54,054 nt of DNA from Cyanobacteria bacterium M_surface_7_m2_037 (GCA_016882585.1 VGPP01000001.1:1-54054), one strand, 5' to 3'; counted from the stretch's first letter, positions 26,148-35,461 are shown. The notes: generated by a model from the sequence alone, not told the origin. Numbers and translations are program-made.

Positions 26148-29100
26148 TTGGGGCCGGAGACGGTTGGCGTTGCAGGGCTGCTGGAATCAGCATCGCGGCC
26201 ACCACCCTCACCAAACCAGCGCTCCTCGAGGTTCTTGATCGCCACATAGAACGGTGGCACTACACCGAGTGAGAGCACCGTGGCCACCAACAGGCCACCG
26301 AAGATCACTGTTCCCAGCGACTGTTGACTATTGGCTCCAGCCGTGGTGGCCACCACCAGAGGCAGGAAGCCGGCCAGCGATGCAATCGCCGTCATCAGGA
26401 TCGGGCGCATCCGTGATTCCGCAGCCGCCATCGCTGCTTCCGGGACGCTCATCCCGGCCTCCAGATGCTGCTCGGCCACCTCCACAATCAGGATGCCGTT
26501 CTTGGCCGCCAGACCAATCAACGTCACCAGACCCACCTGGGCATAGATGTTGAGATCGATCGAGCGGATCGCCAGAAACACCAGGGCGCCGAGCATGGCC
26601 AGGGGCACGGTCATCAGGATGATCACCGGCGTCACATAGCTCTCATACTGCGCCGAGAGCACCAGATACACGATCAGGATGCCCAAGGCGAACACCAGCA
26701 CGCTCGCACTGCCAGCAGACAGCTGCAGGGCAGCGATGCCAGTGAAGGCATAGCCAATGTTGTTGAAATCGAGGCTATTGAAGATGTTCTGAATCGCCGT
26801 GAGCGCCTGTCCAGAACTCTTTCCGATCGCCTCAGCCCCCTGCACCAGAACCGTGCGGTAGAGGTTGTAATGGCTGATCACCGGTGGTGCGCTGGTGAGA
26901 TCCGCTTCAGCGAACTCCGACACCTGAACCATCTTGCCGTCGCGGTTGCGGACGTAGTAACTGAGAACGTCGTCAAGGTTGCTGCGCTGATCCGGTTGCG
27001 ACTGGACGTAGATGTTGCGCACCTGACCGCTCTCATAGGTGAGGCCTGAATAGTTGCCACCCGCGAGCACAGCGATGGTTTGCATCGCCTGCTGAAAATC
27101 AACGTTCAGAGCACCCAGGATCGAGCGATCAATCTTGAGCCCGAAGGCCGGTGCACTGGGCACAAACTGCGTGTAGAGGGTGGAGAACTGACCACTGGCC
27201 TGGCCTGCATTCACCAGCTGCCCAGCCAAGTCGTTGAGCTGCGTGAAGGTGTAGGCGCCGTTGCTGAGATCGTTGAACTGGAAATAGAAGCCACCCTGGG
27301 CTGAAAAACCGGGAATCGCCGGCGGTTGAGCTGCCACCGCAAGGCCGGTGTCCAATTTGGAGAGTTTCTGGTTCAGCCTGGCAACGATGGCAGGGGTCTT
27401 GTTGTCGGCTCCCGAGCGCTCGTCCAGGGGCTTAAGGCCGAAGAAGAACACGCCCTGATCGGGACTATTGCCATTGAAGCCGGCACCACTGATCACACAG
27501 CCGGCAACGATGTCATCTTCCTCATTCAAAACCTGGGCGATTTGCGCACCCACCTTCTGCGTTTGCGACAGGGAGGCACCGTTCTGAAGCTGGTAAATGC
27601 CGAGGCCATAACCCTGATCTTCCTCAGGGATGAATGCTGATGGGAGGGCATTGAAGGCAATCGCGGTCACGACGATGCCACTGGCCAGGCCCATCAGGAT
27701 CAGCCGGCGGCGATCGATCAGCAGCCTGAGCAACTTGGCGTAGTTCTGCTCCAGACGATGGAAGGCATCGTTGAAACCATCGAAGATCGATGCCAAACGG
27801 CTGCCTGCAAAACCGAAGAGCAGCACACCAAAGATGTACGCACCGATCCCGAACGATGCAGCGCTGAACCGTCCAAACGCCAGGCCAACCACGATGCCTG
27901 CCACAGTCCAGGTCCAACCTTTCGGCTTGGGCGGCTTCTCGGTTTTGAGAATCAAGCCCGCCATCATCGGAGAGAAGGTGAGGGCGTTGAAGGTGGAGAT
28001 GGCGATCGCGAAGGCAATCGTGAGAGCGAATTGGCGATAGATGATGCCGATACCACCTGGATAGAAGGCCACCGGAACAAACACAGCCATCAACACCAAG
28101 GAGGTGGCAATCAGCGCTCCAATCAACTCACCCATGCAGGCCAGCGCCGCCTGCCGTGGTCGCATCCCGCTCTCTAGGTTCTTGGCCACGGCCTCGATCA
28201 CCACGATGGCGTCGTCCACCACCAGACCCGTCGCCAACACCAGCCCCAGCAAGGTGAGTTGGTTGATCGAGAACCCAAAGGCCTTGATGAAGGCAAACGT
28301 TCCAATCAGGGAGATCGGAATGGCCAGGCTCGGCACCACCGTGGCCCGCCAGTCCTGCAGGAACAAGAACAAGATCACCAGCACCAGCACGATGGCCAAA
28401 CCGAGAGCGTCGGTCACACCGTCGACGGCGGATTCAATGAACTGACCAACGTTGTAGATCTCCGTAACCGTGATCCCAGGCGGCACCTGACTGCGGAACT
28501 GATCCATCAGCGCCACCACAGCCTCGCTTACCTGTAGAGCATTGCTCTCAGGTGTCTGGTAGACACCAACGGTGATTGCAGGGTGATTGGCAATATCCAC
28601 ACCAGCAGTGGAATAGGTGTTGAAGCCGTAGGACGCTTCGCCAACATCCTGGAGACGCAAGAGATTGCCGGCAGGAGACTTACCCACAATCAATTGATTG
28701 AGCTGCTCAACGGACACCAAATTGCCGTTGTCCTCTACCAGAATGGGGTAAGTGAACATCTGGTTGCCACCAGCCGGCGGACCGCCCACGAGACCACCAA
28801 TGGCCACCGAGTTCTGGCTGCGGACTGCCGTCACGACCTGATCAGCTGTGAGCTGGTTGGCCGTGAGCTTGTCGGGGTCAACAAACAACCAGAACGCTGG
28901 GTTGCTACCCCCAAACAACGTGGCCTGTGCCACACCTGGGATGCGTTCAAGCTGGTAGTAGAGCTGCTCGTAGATCAGGCCGTTAATGTAGGAGCGATCG
29001 AACTGACCCTCAGTCGAACCCACTTGGTAGGCAAGCAGAATCGATGGGGTTGTTTGCAACACCGAGACGCCCGTGCTGCTCACCTGGGAGGGCAACTGCG

Positions 29101-29452
29101 GCATCGCCAGGGACACGCGGTTCTGCACGTTCACCTGGTCGATATTGATATCGGTGCTTTCGTCAAAGAAAACGTTAACCGTGCTGGAGCCCGTGTTGGT
29201 ACTCAGCGATGAGATGTAAGCCGCACCAGGCACACCATTGATCTGCTGCTCGAGCACATTGGTGACAGCCTGCTCGGTGACCAGAGAATTTGCTCCGGCA
29301 TAGGTAGCAGTGACCTGAACCTGCGGCGGGGCGATATTCGGAAGGTTTTCAATCGGCAGCGTTGGAATGGCAATCAAGCCAACCAACACAATCAAAATGC
29401 TGCAAACGGTCGTGAGAACCGGACGCTTGATGAAATTATCGGAGAGTGACAT
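26144..29452 (-). CDS. RND-family efflux transporter (HAE1/AcrB type)
   Basis: A 1102-residue resistance-nodulation-division pump. The N-terminus DNFIKRPVLTTVCSILIVLVG is typical of HAE1 proteins. The proton-relay pair Asp413-Asp414 is in GLVVDDAIVVIEAV (transmembrane helix 4), and the second half repeats the layout, including GLAAKNGILIVEVAEQ. Two large periplasmic loops are present. It acts as a trimer in the inner membrane with the adjacent adaptor and an outer-membrane TolC-like channel; none is encoded here. The extra length over AcrB (about 1050) lies in a hydrophobic insert around residues 500-545. Substrates unknown. Confidence 0.95.
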   Translation of the reverse strand: MSLSDNFIKRPVLTTVCSILIVLVGLIAIPTLPIENLPNIAPPQVQVTATYAGANSLVTEQAVTNVLEQQINGVPGAAYISSLSTNTGSSTVNVFFDESTDINIDQVNVQNRVSLAMPQLPSQVSSTGVSVLQTTPSILLAYQVGSTEGQFDRSYINGLIYEQLYYQLERIPGVAQATLFGGSNPAFWLFVDPDKLTANQLTADQVVTAVRSQNSVAIGGLVGGPPAGGNQMFTYPILVEDNGNLVSVEQLNQLIVGKSPAGNLLRLQDVGEASYGFNTYSTAGVDIANHPAITVGVYQTPESNALQVSEAVVALMDQFRSQVPPGITVTEIYNVGQFIESAVDGVTDALGLAIVLVLVILFLFLQDWRATVVPSLAIPISLIGTFAFIKAFGFSINQLTLLGLVLATGLVVDDAIVVIEAVAKNLESGMRPRQAALACMGELIGALIATSLVLMAVFVPVAFYPGGIGIIYRQFALTIAFAIAISTFNALTFSPMMAGLILKTEKPPKPKGWTWTVAGIVVGLAFGRFSAASFGIGAYIFGVLLFGFAGSRLASIFDGFNDAFHRLEQNYAKLLRLLIDRRRLILMGLASGIVVTAIAFNALPSAFIPEEDQGYGLGIYQLQNGASLSQTQKVGAQIAQVLNEEDDIVAGCVISGAGFNGNSPDQGVFFFGLKPLDERSGADNKTPAIVARLNQKLSKLDTGLAVAAQPPAIPGFSAQGGFYFQFNDLSNGAYTFTQLNDLAGQLVNAGQASGQFSTLYTQFVPSAPAFGLKIDRSILGALNVDFQQAMQTIAVLAGGNYSGLTYESGQVRNIYVQSQPDQRSNLDDVLSYYVRNRDGKMVQVSEFAEADLTSAPPVISHYNLYRTVLVQGAEAIGKSSGQALTAIQNIFNSLDFNNIGYAFTGIAALQLSAGSASVLVFALGILIVYLVLSAQYESYVTPVIILMTVPLAMLGALVFLAIRSIDLNIYAQVGLVTLIGLAAKNGILIVEVAEQHLEAGMSVPEAAMAAAESRMRPILMTAIASLAGFLPLVVATTAGANSQQSLGTVIFGGLLVATVLSLGVVPPFYVAIKNLEERWFGEGGGRDADSSSPATPTVSGPN

Positions 29453-29465
29453 ATCTGATCAATCC

Positions 29466-30590
29466 TCAGTTGGCAGCCGCAGGGCCAATCTTCACGGGCA
29501 GACCCGTGCGCAAGAGCGCAGTATTACTCACAACAATGCGCTCACCCTTCTGAAGGCCTGAGATCAGTGGATAGCGATTGCCCTGAAGCTGCCCAAGCTG
29601 AACAGGGGTCTGCACCACGATCGGGGTTGCGGGCGGAAGCGCCTCCAACTTTTTCTTCTCAGCATCTGGAATCGTTGTGGAAGCCCTGATCTTGGGTAGC
29701 GCCTGAGCGAGGGTGATGACTTTGTAAACGAAGGGCTGCTGAGCCTGCATCATCACCGCATTCACAGGAACCGATAACTGACGACTACTGCCAGTAATAA
29801 TTCTATTTTTCACATATTGCCCCGTCTTCAAAGTGCCGTTTGGATTCGGGAACGCCGCTTTCACCAGCACCGTATTGGGCGAGGAAGCGGTGCCACTAAC
29901 ACCGAAGTAAGGAGAGATAAACACCACCTTTCCATTCGCAGAAAGCCGAGGGTTGGTCTGCGTCTTCAACTGAACGGGCTGCCCCATCTTGACTCGAAGA
30001 GCCTGGGTAGCCGGCACATCCATCAGAGTCCAGAGATTGGAGTTATCCACAATTCCGGTAATCGCCTGACCTTGCTTGACATAATCACCGATCTTCACCG
30101 TATCGAGATCGCCAATCTCTCCATCGATTGGAGCCGTGACGTATTTATATCCGAGCGTTGCAGCATCAGCCTTGACTCGGTCTCGACTCTGAATCGCCTG
30201 GGTCACATAAAAATCGCGATCCCGGGTTGAAACAGCACCCTGCTCATTCAGAAAGATGTAGCGTTCAGCATTGAGGAAATCCTTCCGTGCTTCGGCCTGA
30301 CTCGCATTAAGTGCAGATGTCTGTTGAACATTGTCGAGCACCAGGATCGGCTGCCCAGCCTTCACCTGCTGCCCCTGGCTCACCAGGATCTTCACCACCC
30401 GTCCATCGGTCTCAGGGCGGAGCGCCACATCCGTGGTAGAGCTCAACACGCTGATCACCTCGATGGAGGGGTTGAAGTCGGCGTCACCGATGCCCTCCAC
30501 CTGAACCACCAGCGGCGGCCGCGTAGGGGGCTTTGCACCGCATCCCACCAGCAGGGCAATCAGGGGGAGTGGAGCCAGGTAGCGCCGCAC
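29466..30590 (-). CDS. RND efflux periplasmic adaptor (membrane fusion protein)
   Basis: A 374-residue lipoprotein adaptor. The signal sequence MRRYLAPLPLIALLVGC ends in a lipobox with Cys17. The hairpin/lipoyl part shows VALRPETDGRVVKILVSQGQ-type sequence, followed by KYVTAPIDGEIGDLDTVKIG and a beta-barrel with YVKNRIITGSSRQLSVPVNAV. It ends 13 bases before the pump gene, so the two are one transcript, as in acrAB. It is divergent from the RarA gene, with 79 bases between them. It anchors in the inner membrane and bridges to the outer-membrane channel. Confidence 0.93.
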   Translation of the reverse strand: MRRYLAPLPLIALLVGCGAKPPTRPPLVVQVEGIGDADFNPSIEVISVLSSTTDVALRPETDGRVVKILVSQGQQVKAGQPILVLDNVQQTSALNASQAEARKDFLNAERYIFLNEQGAVSTRDRDFYVTQAIQSRDRVKADAATLGYKYVTAPIDGEIGDLDTVKIGDYVKQGQAITGIVDNSNLWTLMDVPATQALRVKMGQPVQLKTQTNPRLSANGKVVFISPYFGVSGTASSPNTVLVKAAFPNPNGTLKTGQYVKNRIITGSSRQLSVPVNAVMMQAQQPFVYKVITLAQALPKIRASTTIPDAEKKKLEALPPATPIVVQTPVQLGQLQGNRYPLISGLQKGERIVVSNTALLRTGLPVKIGPAAAN

Positions 30591-30669
30591 AGTCCATCGA
30601 CAGCAGAGCGCAAGCTACCGGATTTGCGGCGTTCTTTCATCGGATGATGGCCACTAAACACAAGACGGC

Positions 30670-32865
30670 GTGAGCGATCTGTTCAGCCATCGCGGCGAGC
30701 AGCTGCGCAAGAGCCTGGCCCCGCTCGCCGACCGGATGCGCCCCCGCAGCATCGACGACTTTCAGGGCCAGGAGGAGATCCTCGGGCCGGGACGGTTGCT
30801 GCGGCGGGCGATCACCGCCGATCGCGTCGGCAACCTGATCCTCTACGGCCCGCCCGGTGTGGGCAAGACCACCCTGGCCCGGATCATCGCCGCCAGCACC
30901 CGCGCCCACTTCAGCAGCCTGAACGCGGTGCTGGCAGGCGTGAAAGACCTGCGCGCCGAGGTAGATGAGGCACGGCGGCGTCTTGAGCAGCACGGCCTGC
31001 GCAGCCTGCTGTTCATCGATGAGGTGCATCGCTTCAACAGCGCTCAGCAAGACGCACTGCTTCCCTGGGTGGAAAACGGCACAGTGACGTTGATCGGGGC
31101 CACCACCGAAAACCCGTTCTTCGAGGTGAACAAGGCACTGGTGAGCCGCTCACGCCTGTTCCGCCTGCAACCGCTGCAACCGCGCCATCTGCATCAGCTG
31201 CTGCAACGCGCCCTGCGGGATCCGGACCATGGCTATGGCAACCGCTCGGTGCGGATCAGCGCTGAAGCCGCCGAGCATCTGGTGGATGTGGCCGGCGGCG
31301 ATGCCCGCAGCCTGCTGAATGCCCTCGAGCTGGCCGTGGAGACGAGCGAGCCCGATGGCAACGGTGTGATCGCCATCGATCTGGCCATCGCCGAGGAGTC
31401 GATCCAGCAGCGGGCTGTGCTCTACGACAAGCAGGGCGACGCCCACTTCGACACGATCAGCGCCTTCATCAAATCGCTGCGGGGCAGCGATCCCGATGCC
31501 GCCCTGTTCTGGCTGGCCCGCATGGTGGAGGCCGGCGAAAACCCGCGCTTCATTTTTCGGCGCATGCTGATCTCCGCCGGGGAAGACATCGGCCTCGCCG
31601 ACCCCCAGGCGATGGTGGTGGTGGAGGCCTGTGCCGCGGCCTTTGAACGGGTGGGGCTACCAGAGGGGCTCTATCCCCTGGCCCAGGCGGCGCTGTATCT
31701 CGCCAGCACCGACAAGAGCAACAGCCTGCTCGGGTTCTTTGATGCGCTCAAAAGCTTGAAGGCGAGCAGCCGCCAGGAGGTGCCCGCTCACCTGCGCGAT
31801 GCCAACCGCGATGGCAAGGCCTTCGGCGATGGGGTGGGCTACCGCTACCCCCACGCCTACGCCGAACACTGGGTGGCCCAGCAATACCTGCCATCAACGC
31901 TGCAGGGCCAGGTGTTCTGGCAGCCAGGCCAGTTGGGCTGGGAGGGACAACGGCGCCAGCTGCTGCAGCAACGGCGCGCGGCCCAGCTGGCGGCGGCGGC
32001 GGAACACGAGGCCGAACTCGGGGAGGTGCTCAGCAGCAGCCCGGAGGATCCAGCTCTTGAACGCTGGCTGCAACGCCAACTGGGAAGCAAAGGCGAGCGG
32101 CTCGATGCTCTGCGCAGCCGCCTCTGGGAAGGCGCAACCTGGCGGCGACATGACCGTGTGCTGATCCTAGAGGCCCGTTCGTTGCTCTGGGCACTGGATC
32201 CGTTACAGCACACACCGGAAGGCGGCGTTGTGATTCACACCGCGCACAGCTCCGATGCGGAGCGGTTGCAGGGTCAGCTGCGGGTGCTTGATGCCCTGCA
32301 GCAGCCGCGCGTGCTCTACGGCAAGGCTGCAGACCTCGCTGACACCCTTGAGCCCGGCAGCCTGTTCGAATGGATCGCAGCGAGGCACCCCTTCAAGGAT
32401 CTCAGCGCCAACGCGCTGTCTACTGCCCTGGATTCCTTGGATTGCCTCGCCGCCCCGGATGCCCAACTGCGGCTGCTGTTCAGCCAACCCACCATCGGCC
32501 CAGCCGCTGCCCTGTTGGCGATGGCTGATCTACCCGATGCCCTGCGCCAGCTGCTGGCCCCGCTACCAGCCCTCGAGCAGGCCTGGCTCAGCGCACCTCC
32601 GAATCGAGACCTGTTGCAGGCAGAACTCGAGCGCCGCGGTTGGACGGTGAACTGGCAGCAGTGGCAGGAGCCCCTGGAACTCACGCTCACGGCAGGTGTG
32701 ATCGAGCGCTGGCTGGGCGATGACGCTGCTTACAGGAAGCATCTCAGCGACATCCTCCAGCCCGAGCAGTTGCAATCGCTCCACGAAATGCTCCAACAGC
32801 GGGTCGGCTCTCGCCTACCGCAACAGCTGCAGCATCAGCGGCTCACGGCCCTGCGGAGGCGCTGA
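30670..32865 (+). CDS. rarA: RarA/MgsA-type AAA ATPase fused to a degenerate methyltransferase-like domain
   Basis: A 731-residue fusion starting at GTG 30670. Residues 1-430 are the replication-associated recombination ATPase RarA, a clamp-loader-like AAA protein that acts at stalled forks: Walker A GPPGVGKTT (60-68), Walker B LLFIDEVH (113-120), sensor GATTENP (143-149) and arginine finger SRSR (159-162), then the RarA lid/tetramer region with SFIKSLRGSDPDAALFWLAR-like sequence. Residues about 480-731 form an added domain with DRVLILEARSLLWAL and HTAHSSDAERLQGQL, reminiscent of a Rossmann methyltransferase that has lost the glycine loop. I recall such fusions as common in cyanobacteria. The RarA half is certain, the fold of the added part is inferred. 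Confidence 0.92.
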   Translation: MSDLFSHRGEQLRKSLAPLADRMRPRSIDDFQGQEEILGPGRLLRRAITADRVGNLILYGPPGVGKTTLARIIAASTRAHFSSLNAVLAGVKDLRAEVDEARRRLEQHGLRSLLFIDEVHRFNSAQQDALLPWVENGTVTLIGATTENPFFEVNKALVSRSRLFRLQPLQPRHLHQLLQRALRDPDHGYGNRSVRISAEAAEHLVDVAGGDARSLLNALELAVETSEPDGNGVIAIDLAIAEESIQQRAVLYDKQGDAHFDTISAFIKSLRGSDPDAALFWLARMVEAGENPRFIFRRMLISAGEDIGLADPQAMVVVEACAAAFERVGLPEGLYPLAQAALYLASTDKSNSLLGFFDALKSLKASSRQEVPAHLRDANRDGKAFGDGVGYRYPHAYAEHWVAQQYLPSTLQGQVFWQPGQLGWEGQRRQLLQQRRAAQLAAAAEHEAELGEVLSSSPEDPALERWLQRQLGSKGERLDALRSRLWEGATWRRHDRVLILEARSLLWALDPLQHTPEGGVVIHTAHSSDAERLQGQLRVLDALQQPRVLYGKAADLADTLEPGSLFEWIAARHPFKDLSANALSTALDSLDCLAAPDAQLRLLFSQPTIGPAAALLAMADLPDALRQLLAPLPALEQAWLSAPPNRDLLQAELERRGWTVNWQQWQEPLELTLTAGVIERWLGDDAAYRKHLSDILQPEQLQSLHEMLQQRVGSRLPQQLQHQRLTALRRR

Positions 32866-32908
32866 TACTGAGGAATCACTCCTGTTGATCAGCATCAAGA
32901 CCATCAAC

Positions 32909-32943
32909 AAAAAACCGGCTTCCACCCATGGAGTGAAAGCCGG
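32909..32943 (-). terminator. Intrinsic terminator, chiefly of the DUF1400 gene
   Basis: On the minus strand, CCGGCTT pairs with AAGCCGG around an inner near-palindrome centred on CCATGG, followed by six T residues. It lies 34 bases past the DUF1400 stop and between the convergent 3' ends of that gene and rarA; without a T run on the plus strand it serves the minus strand best. Confidence 0.9.
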
Positions 32944-32977
32944 AGAGGGATACAGACAGCGCCAGCTGTCTTGAAGA

Positions 32978-33658
32978 TCACCAGAGACCGCGAACAGCAG
33001 GAGCGGCAGGGGCCGGAGCAGGGGCTTCAGCGGTGTAAGCCGCAATGCAAGCCGGAGTGTTCATGTACCAGCTCAGCAGGGAGGTAGCCCGCTGACTGTT
33101 CGAGGCGTCGCTCACATCGCACACCTTCATGGCGCCCTGCAGACGCTGATCGGTAGACAGATTCGACATCATGCCGTAGCTCGAGAGCTTGCCATCGGCC
33201 GAATCGAGGATGATGGCGCTGCGCACGGCCTGCAGGCTGTGGCTCTGGCTGTAGTAAGGCGTGTAATTGTTCTGCTGAATGCTTTCAGACAGGAACTGTT
33301 CGCCCTTCTCGGAATAGAGGAAGTTGGCCACAGCGACCACATCCACGTCGTATTCCTTCTGCAGGCCAGCCTGCAGCTCATCGCGCGACCAGCCCGACAG
33401 ATCCTTCAGATCCTTGGGAACCGGGTTGTCGATCACCTCCGTGCCACCGAGGGGCAGCAGGGTGTTGGAGCGAACGAAGCCCTGGCTCACGGCGCGGGCC
33501 GTCTGCGTGGGCAGGCCAGGTTGGATGAAGGTGGGAGCGCCGTAGCGCACGCCGGCCTGATCCGAATTGATGGTGGTAGGCCCTTGGGGAATGGCCTGGG
33601 CCGAGAGGCCTGCAAGCAGGACACCAGCGCCAGCCAAGGGGAGGAGAACCTTGCGCAT
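32978..33658 (-). CDS. Exported DUF1400-like alpha/beta-hydrolase-associated protein
   Basis: A 226-residue protein with a signal peptide MRKVLLPLAGAGVLLAGLSAQA, cleaved after Ala-x-Ala near residue 22. The middle part matches DUF1400, a cyanobacterial family found next to or fused with alpha/beta hydrolases: SRDELQAGLQKEYDVDVVAV, FLYSEKGEQFLSESI and AVRSAIILDSADGKLSSYGM. No GXSXG hydrolase motif is present, so only the DUF1400 module is here. Two cysteines near the C-terminus (VCDVSD, PACIAA) may form a disulfide, and the tail is Ala/Pro-rich. Start ATG 33658 gives the best signal peptide. A terminator follows the gene. Confidence 0.8.
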   Translation of the reverse strand: MRKVLLPLAGAGVLLAGLSAQAIPQGPTTINSDQAGVRYGAPTFIQPGLPTQTARAVSQGFVRSNTLLPLGGTEVIDNPVPKDLKDLSGWSRDELQAGLQKEYDVDVVAVANFLYSEKGEQFLSESIQQNNYTPYYSQSHSLQAVRSAIILDSADGKLSSYGMMSNLSTDQRLQGAMKVCDVSDASNSQRATSLLSWYMNTPACIAAYTAEAPAPAPAAPAVRGLW

Positions 33659-33761
33659 GGTTGTGCAGAGGATGACTCTCCCGGTATGGCGAGCGGAAGC
33701 GTCCGCCATGGACCTTCTGCAGGTTGATTTAAGAATCGGTTATCGAAAAACCGGGCAAGCG

Positions 33762-34274
33762 TTAACCGCGCTCGGCAGCCGTGCGCCGTGTGGGCAGCTC
33801 CAGGGCGTTCCACCCCGGCGGGCAATGCAGCGCATCGCGCTCATAGCGGAAGCTGCCGGGTTCGCCGCGGCCGCTGCAGGCCACGCCACGGGGAACGTTG
33901 TCTTCCGCCTGCACCTGGGCCACATAGCGCTCCTCGCCGCCCCGAGGAATCAGCAGCAACTGCACCCGATCGGGCGCTTCGCTGATGCGGGCCTCCATGT
34001 CTTCCGGGGTCTCCAGCCCGAGCACATCGAGATAGCCGGTGAAGCTGCCCCAGAAGTAGCGGGTGATCTGGCCGCCCACAAACTGGCCCAGCGCCTCGCT
34101 CGCCCTGGCGCGGCCATCCTGCAACGCTTCCTGGCTGGCCAGATCCGCCAGAACACGGTCGGTGGAGGCGCCGGTGCGCATGGCCGGTGGAGGCAGCAAG
34201 CGCCATTGGGCAAGCCCGGCCACACCGAACAGGCTCAGCAGAGCCACCACACTGAAGCGCAGGGCCAACGGCAT
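33762..34274 (-). CDS. Membrane-anchored protein of unknown function
   Basis: A 170-residue protein with one N-terminal hydrophobic helix (MPLALRFSVVALLSLFGVAG) and a polar remainder with VGGQITRYFWGSFTGYLDVL, YVAQVQAEDNVPRG and a C-terminal CPPGWNALELPTRR. It is probably anchored facing the periplasm or lumen. The start at ATG 34274 removes a GC-rich, uncharacteristic extension. It lies between the DUF1400 gene (103-base gap) and the phosphopantetheinyl transferase gene (47-base gap) on the same strand. No family recognised. Confidence 0.7.
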   Translation of the reverse strand: MPLALRFSVVALLSLFGVAGLAQWRLLPPPAMRTGASTDRVLADLASQEALQDGRARASEALGQFVGGQITRYFWGSFTGYLDVLGLETPEDMEARISEAPDRVQLLLIPRGGEERYVAQVQAEDNVPRGVACSGRGEPGSFRYERDALHCPPGWNALELPTRRTAAERG

Positions 34275-34321
34275 GGGTGCGGCCTCTTGAGAGGACTGTT
34301 CAGGAGATGAACGCGCGAAAG

Positions 34322-34993
34322 TTAATCCCAGATCGCCTGTTCGGCTGCCTGCCCCACCACGGCGCATAACCAGCCGTTACGCCGCACACACACACTGGGC
34401 GGCTGCCAGCCCTCGAGCTGATGCTCAAGGCGCTGCTGTTCGCTGCACCAATGCCAATGGCGCAGATCGGTGGCGAGGCTGCTGCGCTGCCATTTGATCG
34501 CCGCCTCTTTCCGCACCCAGCTCTCCAGCACCAGCCCCGGGCGCTCCGGCGGGTCTTGGCGCTGCAGCTGCTGCCATTCCCGGGGCGGGAAAAACCGGCG
34601 CGCCAGTAACTCCGCCGCAATCGGGCGCTGCGCCCATTCCAGATCCACCCCGATCGGCCAGGGCGACCAGGCCAGCAGCAGCTGATCGCGGCTATGGCTC
34701 AGGCTCACGGCGCCATAGCCCTCAGCCAGGCCAGGCGCCTCACCGGGCGGACTGTGCAGCGGCACCGCCTCAGGCGGCAGCTCCAGGCACGCGGCCAGGC
34801 GGCAGCGCAACAGATGCCGGCTGGTGCGATAGCGGTGCTGCACCGCAGGCGGCAGCGCAGCGCTCCACGCCAGTTCGGCCTCGCTGAGCGTCCAGGAATC
34901 CTCCGCCCTGAGCGGCAGCAGCCACAGGCGCGGAACCGCCGCCCCGCTCGGACCTCCCCTTAGGCTCCCGCCATTGTGTTGAAGCCCCGCCAT
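34322..34993 (-). CDS. 4'-phosphopantetheinyl transferase superfamily protein
   Basis: A Sfp/HetI-type enzyme that transfers phosphopantetheine from coenzyme A to carrier proteins of fatty acid, polyketide or peptide synthesis. The magnesium and CoA motifs are IGVDLEWAQR and WVRKEAAIKWQ, with SLSHSRDQLLLAWS upstream. The start is uncertain: the ATG at 34993 overlaps, on the opposite strand, the start codon of the peroxiredoxin gene. The conserved sequence begins at about PRLWLLPLRAE, so a later unusual start is possible, as is a start up to 35029 inside the neighbour. Cyanobacteria often have a single Sfp-type PPTase, so this may serve all carrier proteins. Confidence 0.85.
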   Translation of the reverse strand: MAGLQHNGGSLRGGPSGAAVPRLWLLPLRAEDSWTLSEAELAWSAALPPAVQHRYRTSRHLLRCRLAACLELPPEAVPLHSPPGEAPGLAEGYGAVSLSHSRDQLLLAWSPWPIGVDLEWAQRPIAAELLARRFFPPREWQQLQRQDPPERPGLVLESWVRKEAAIKWQRSSLATDLRHWHWCSEQQRLEHQLEGWQPPSVCVRRNGWLCAVVGQAAEQAIWD

Positions 34994-35459
34994 GGCTCTG
35001 CAGATCGGTGATGCCGCACCCGACTTCACCCTCCCCGATCAAAACGGTGAGCTGGTGAGCCTGGCCGGTTTCAAGGGCCAGCGCGTGGTGATCTACTTCT
35101 ATCCCAAGGACGACACCCCGGGCTGCACCAAAGAAGCCTGCAACTTCCGCGATCAGTGGGCCGCCTTTGAGCAGCACAACATTGCGGTGCTGGGCATCAG
35201 CAAAGACGGCGCCGCCAGCCACAGCAAGTTCATCGGCAAATACGAACTTCCCTTCACCCTGCTCACCGACGCCGAGCCCTGCCCGGTGGCCGAGAGCTTC
35301 GGCAGCTACGGCCTCAAGAAGTTCATGGGCCGCGAATACATGGGCATGATGCGCCACACCTTCGTGGTGGATGCCGAAGGCAAGATCGAAAAGGCCTACA
35401 CCAAGGTGAAGGCGGAAACCATGGCCGACGACATCCTGCGCGATCTGGGCCTGGCCTGA
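34992..35459 (+). CDS. bcp: Peroxiredoxin Q / bacterioferritin comigratory protein
   Basis: A 155-residue thioredoxin-dependent peroxidase. The peroxidatic and resolving cysteines are Cys45 and Cys50 in DDTPGCTKEACNFRDQ, the PrxQ spacing of five. The conserved N-terminal GDAAPDFTLPDQ and the late YMGMMRHTFVVDAEGKI are intact. It reduces hydrogen peroxide and alkyl peroxides, fed by thioredoxin and thus indirectly by ferredoxin-thioredoxin reductase, whose catalytic chain is encoded in this window. Its ATG overlaps the divergent PPTase candidate start; the gene is convergent with coaX, two bases apart. Confidence 0.96.
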   Translation: MALQIGDAAPDFTLPDQNGELVSLAGFKGQRVVIYFYPKDDTPGCTKEACNFRDQWAAFEQHNIAVLGISKDGAASHSKFIGKYELPFTLLTDAEPCPVAESFGSYGLKKFMGREYMGMMRHTFVVDAEGKIEKAYTKVKAETMADDILRDLGLA

Positions 35460-35461
35460 GC

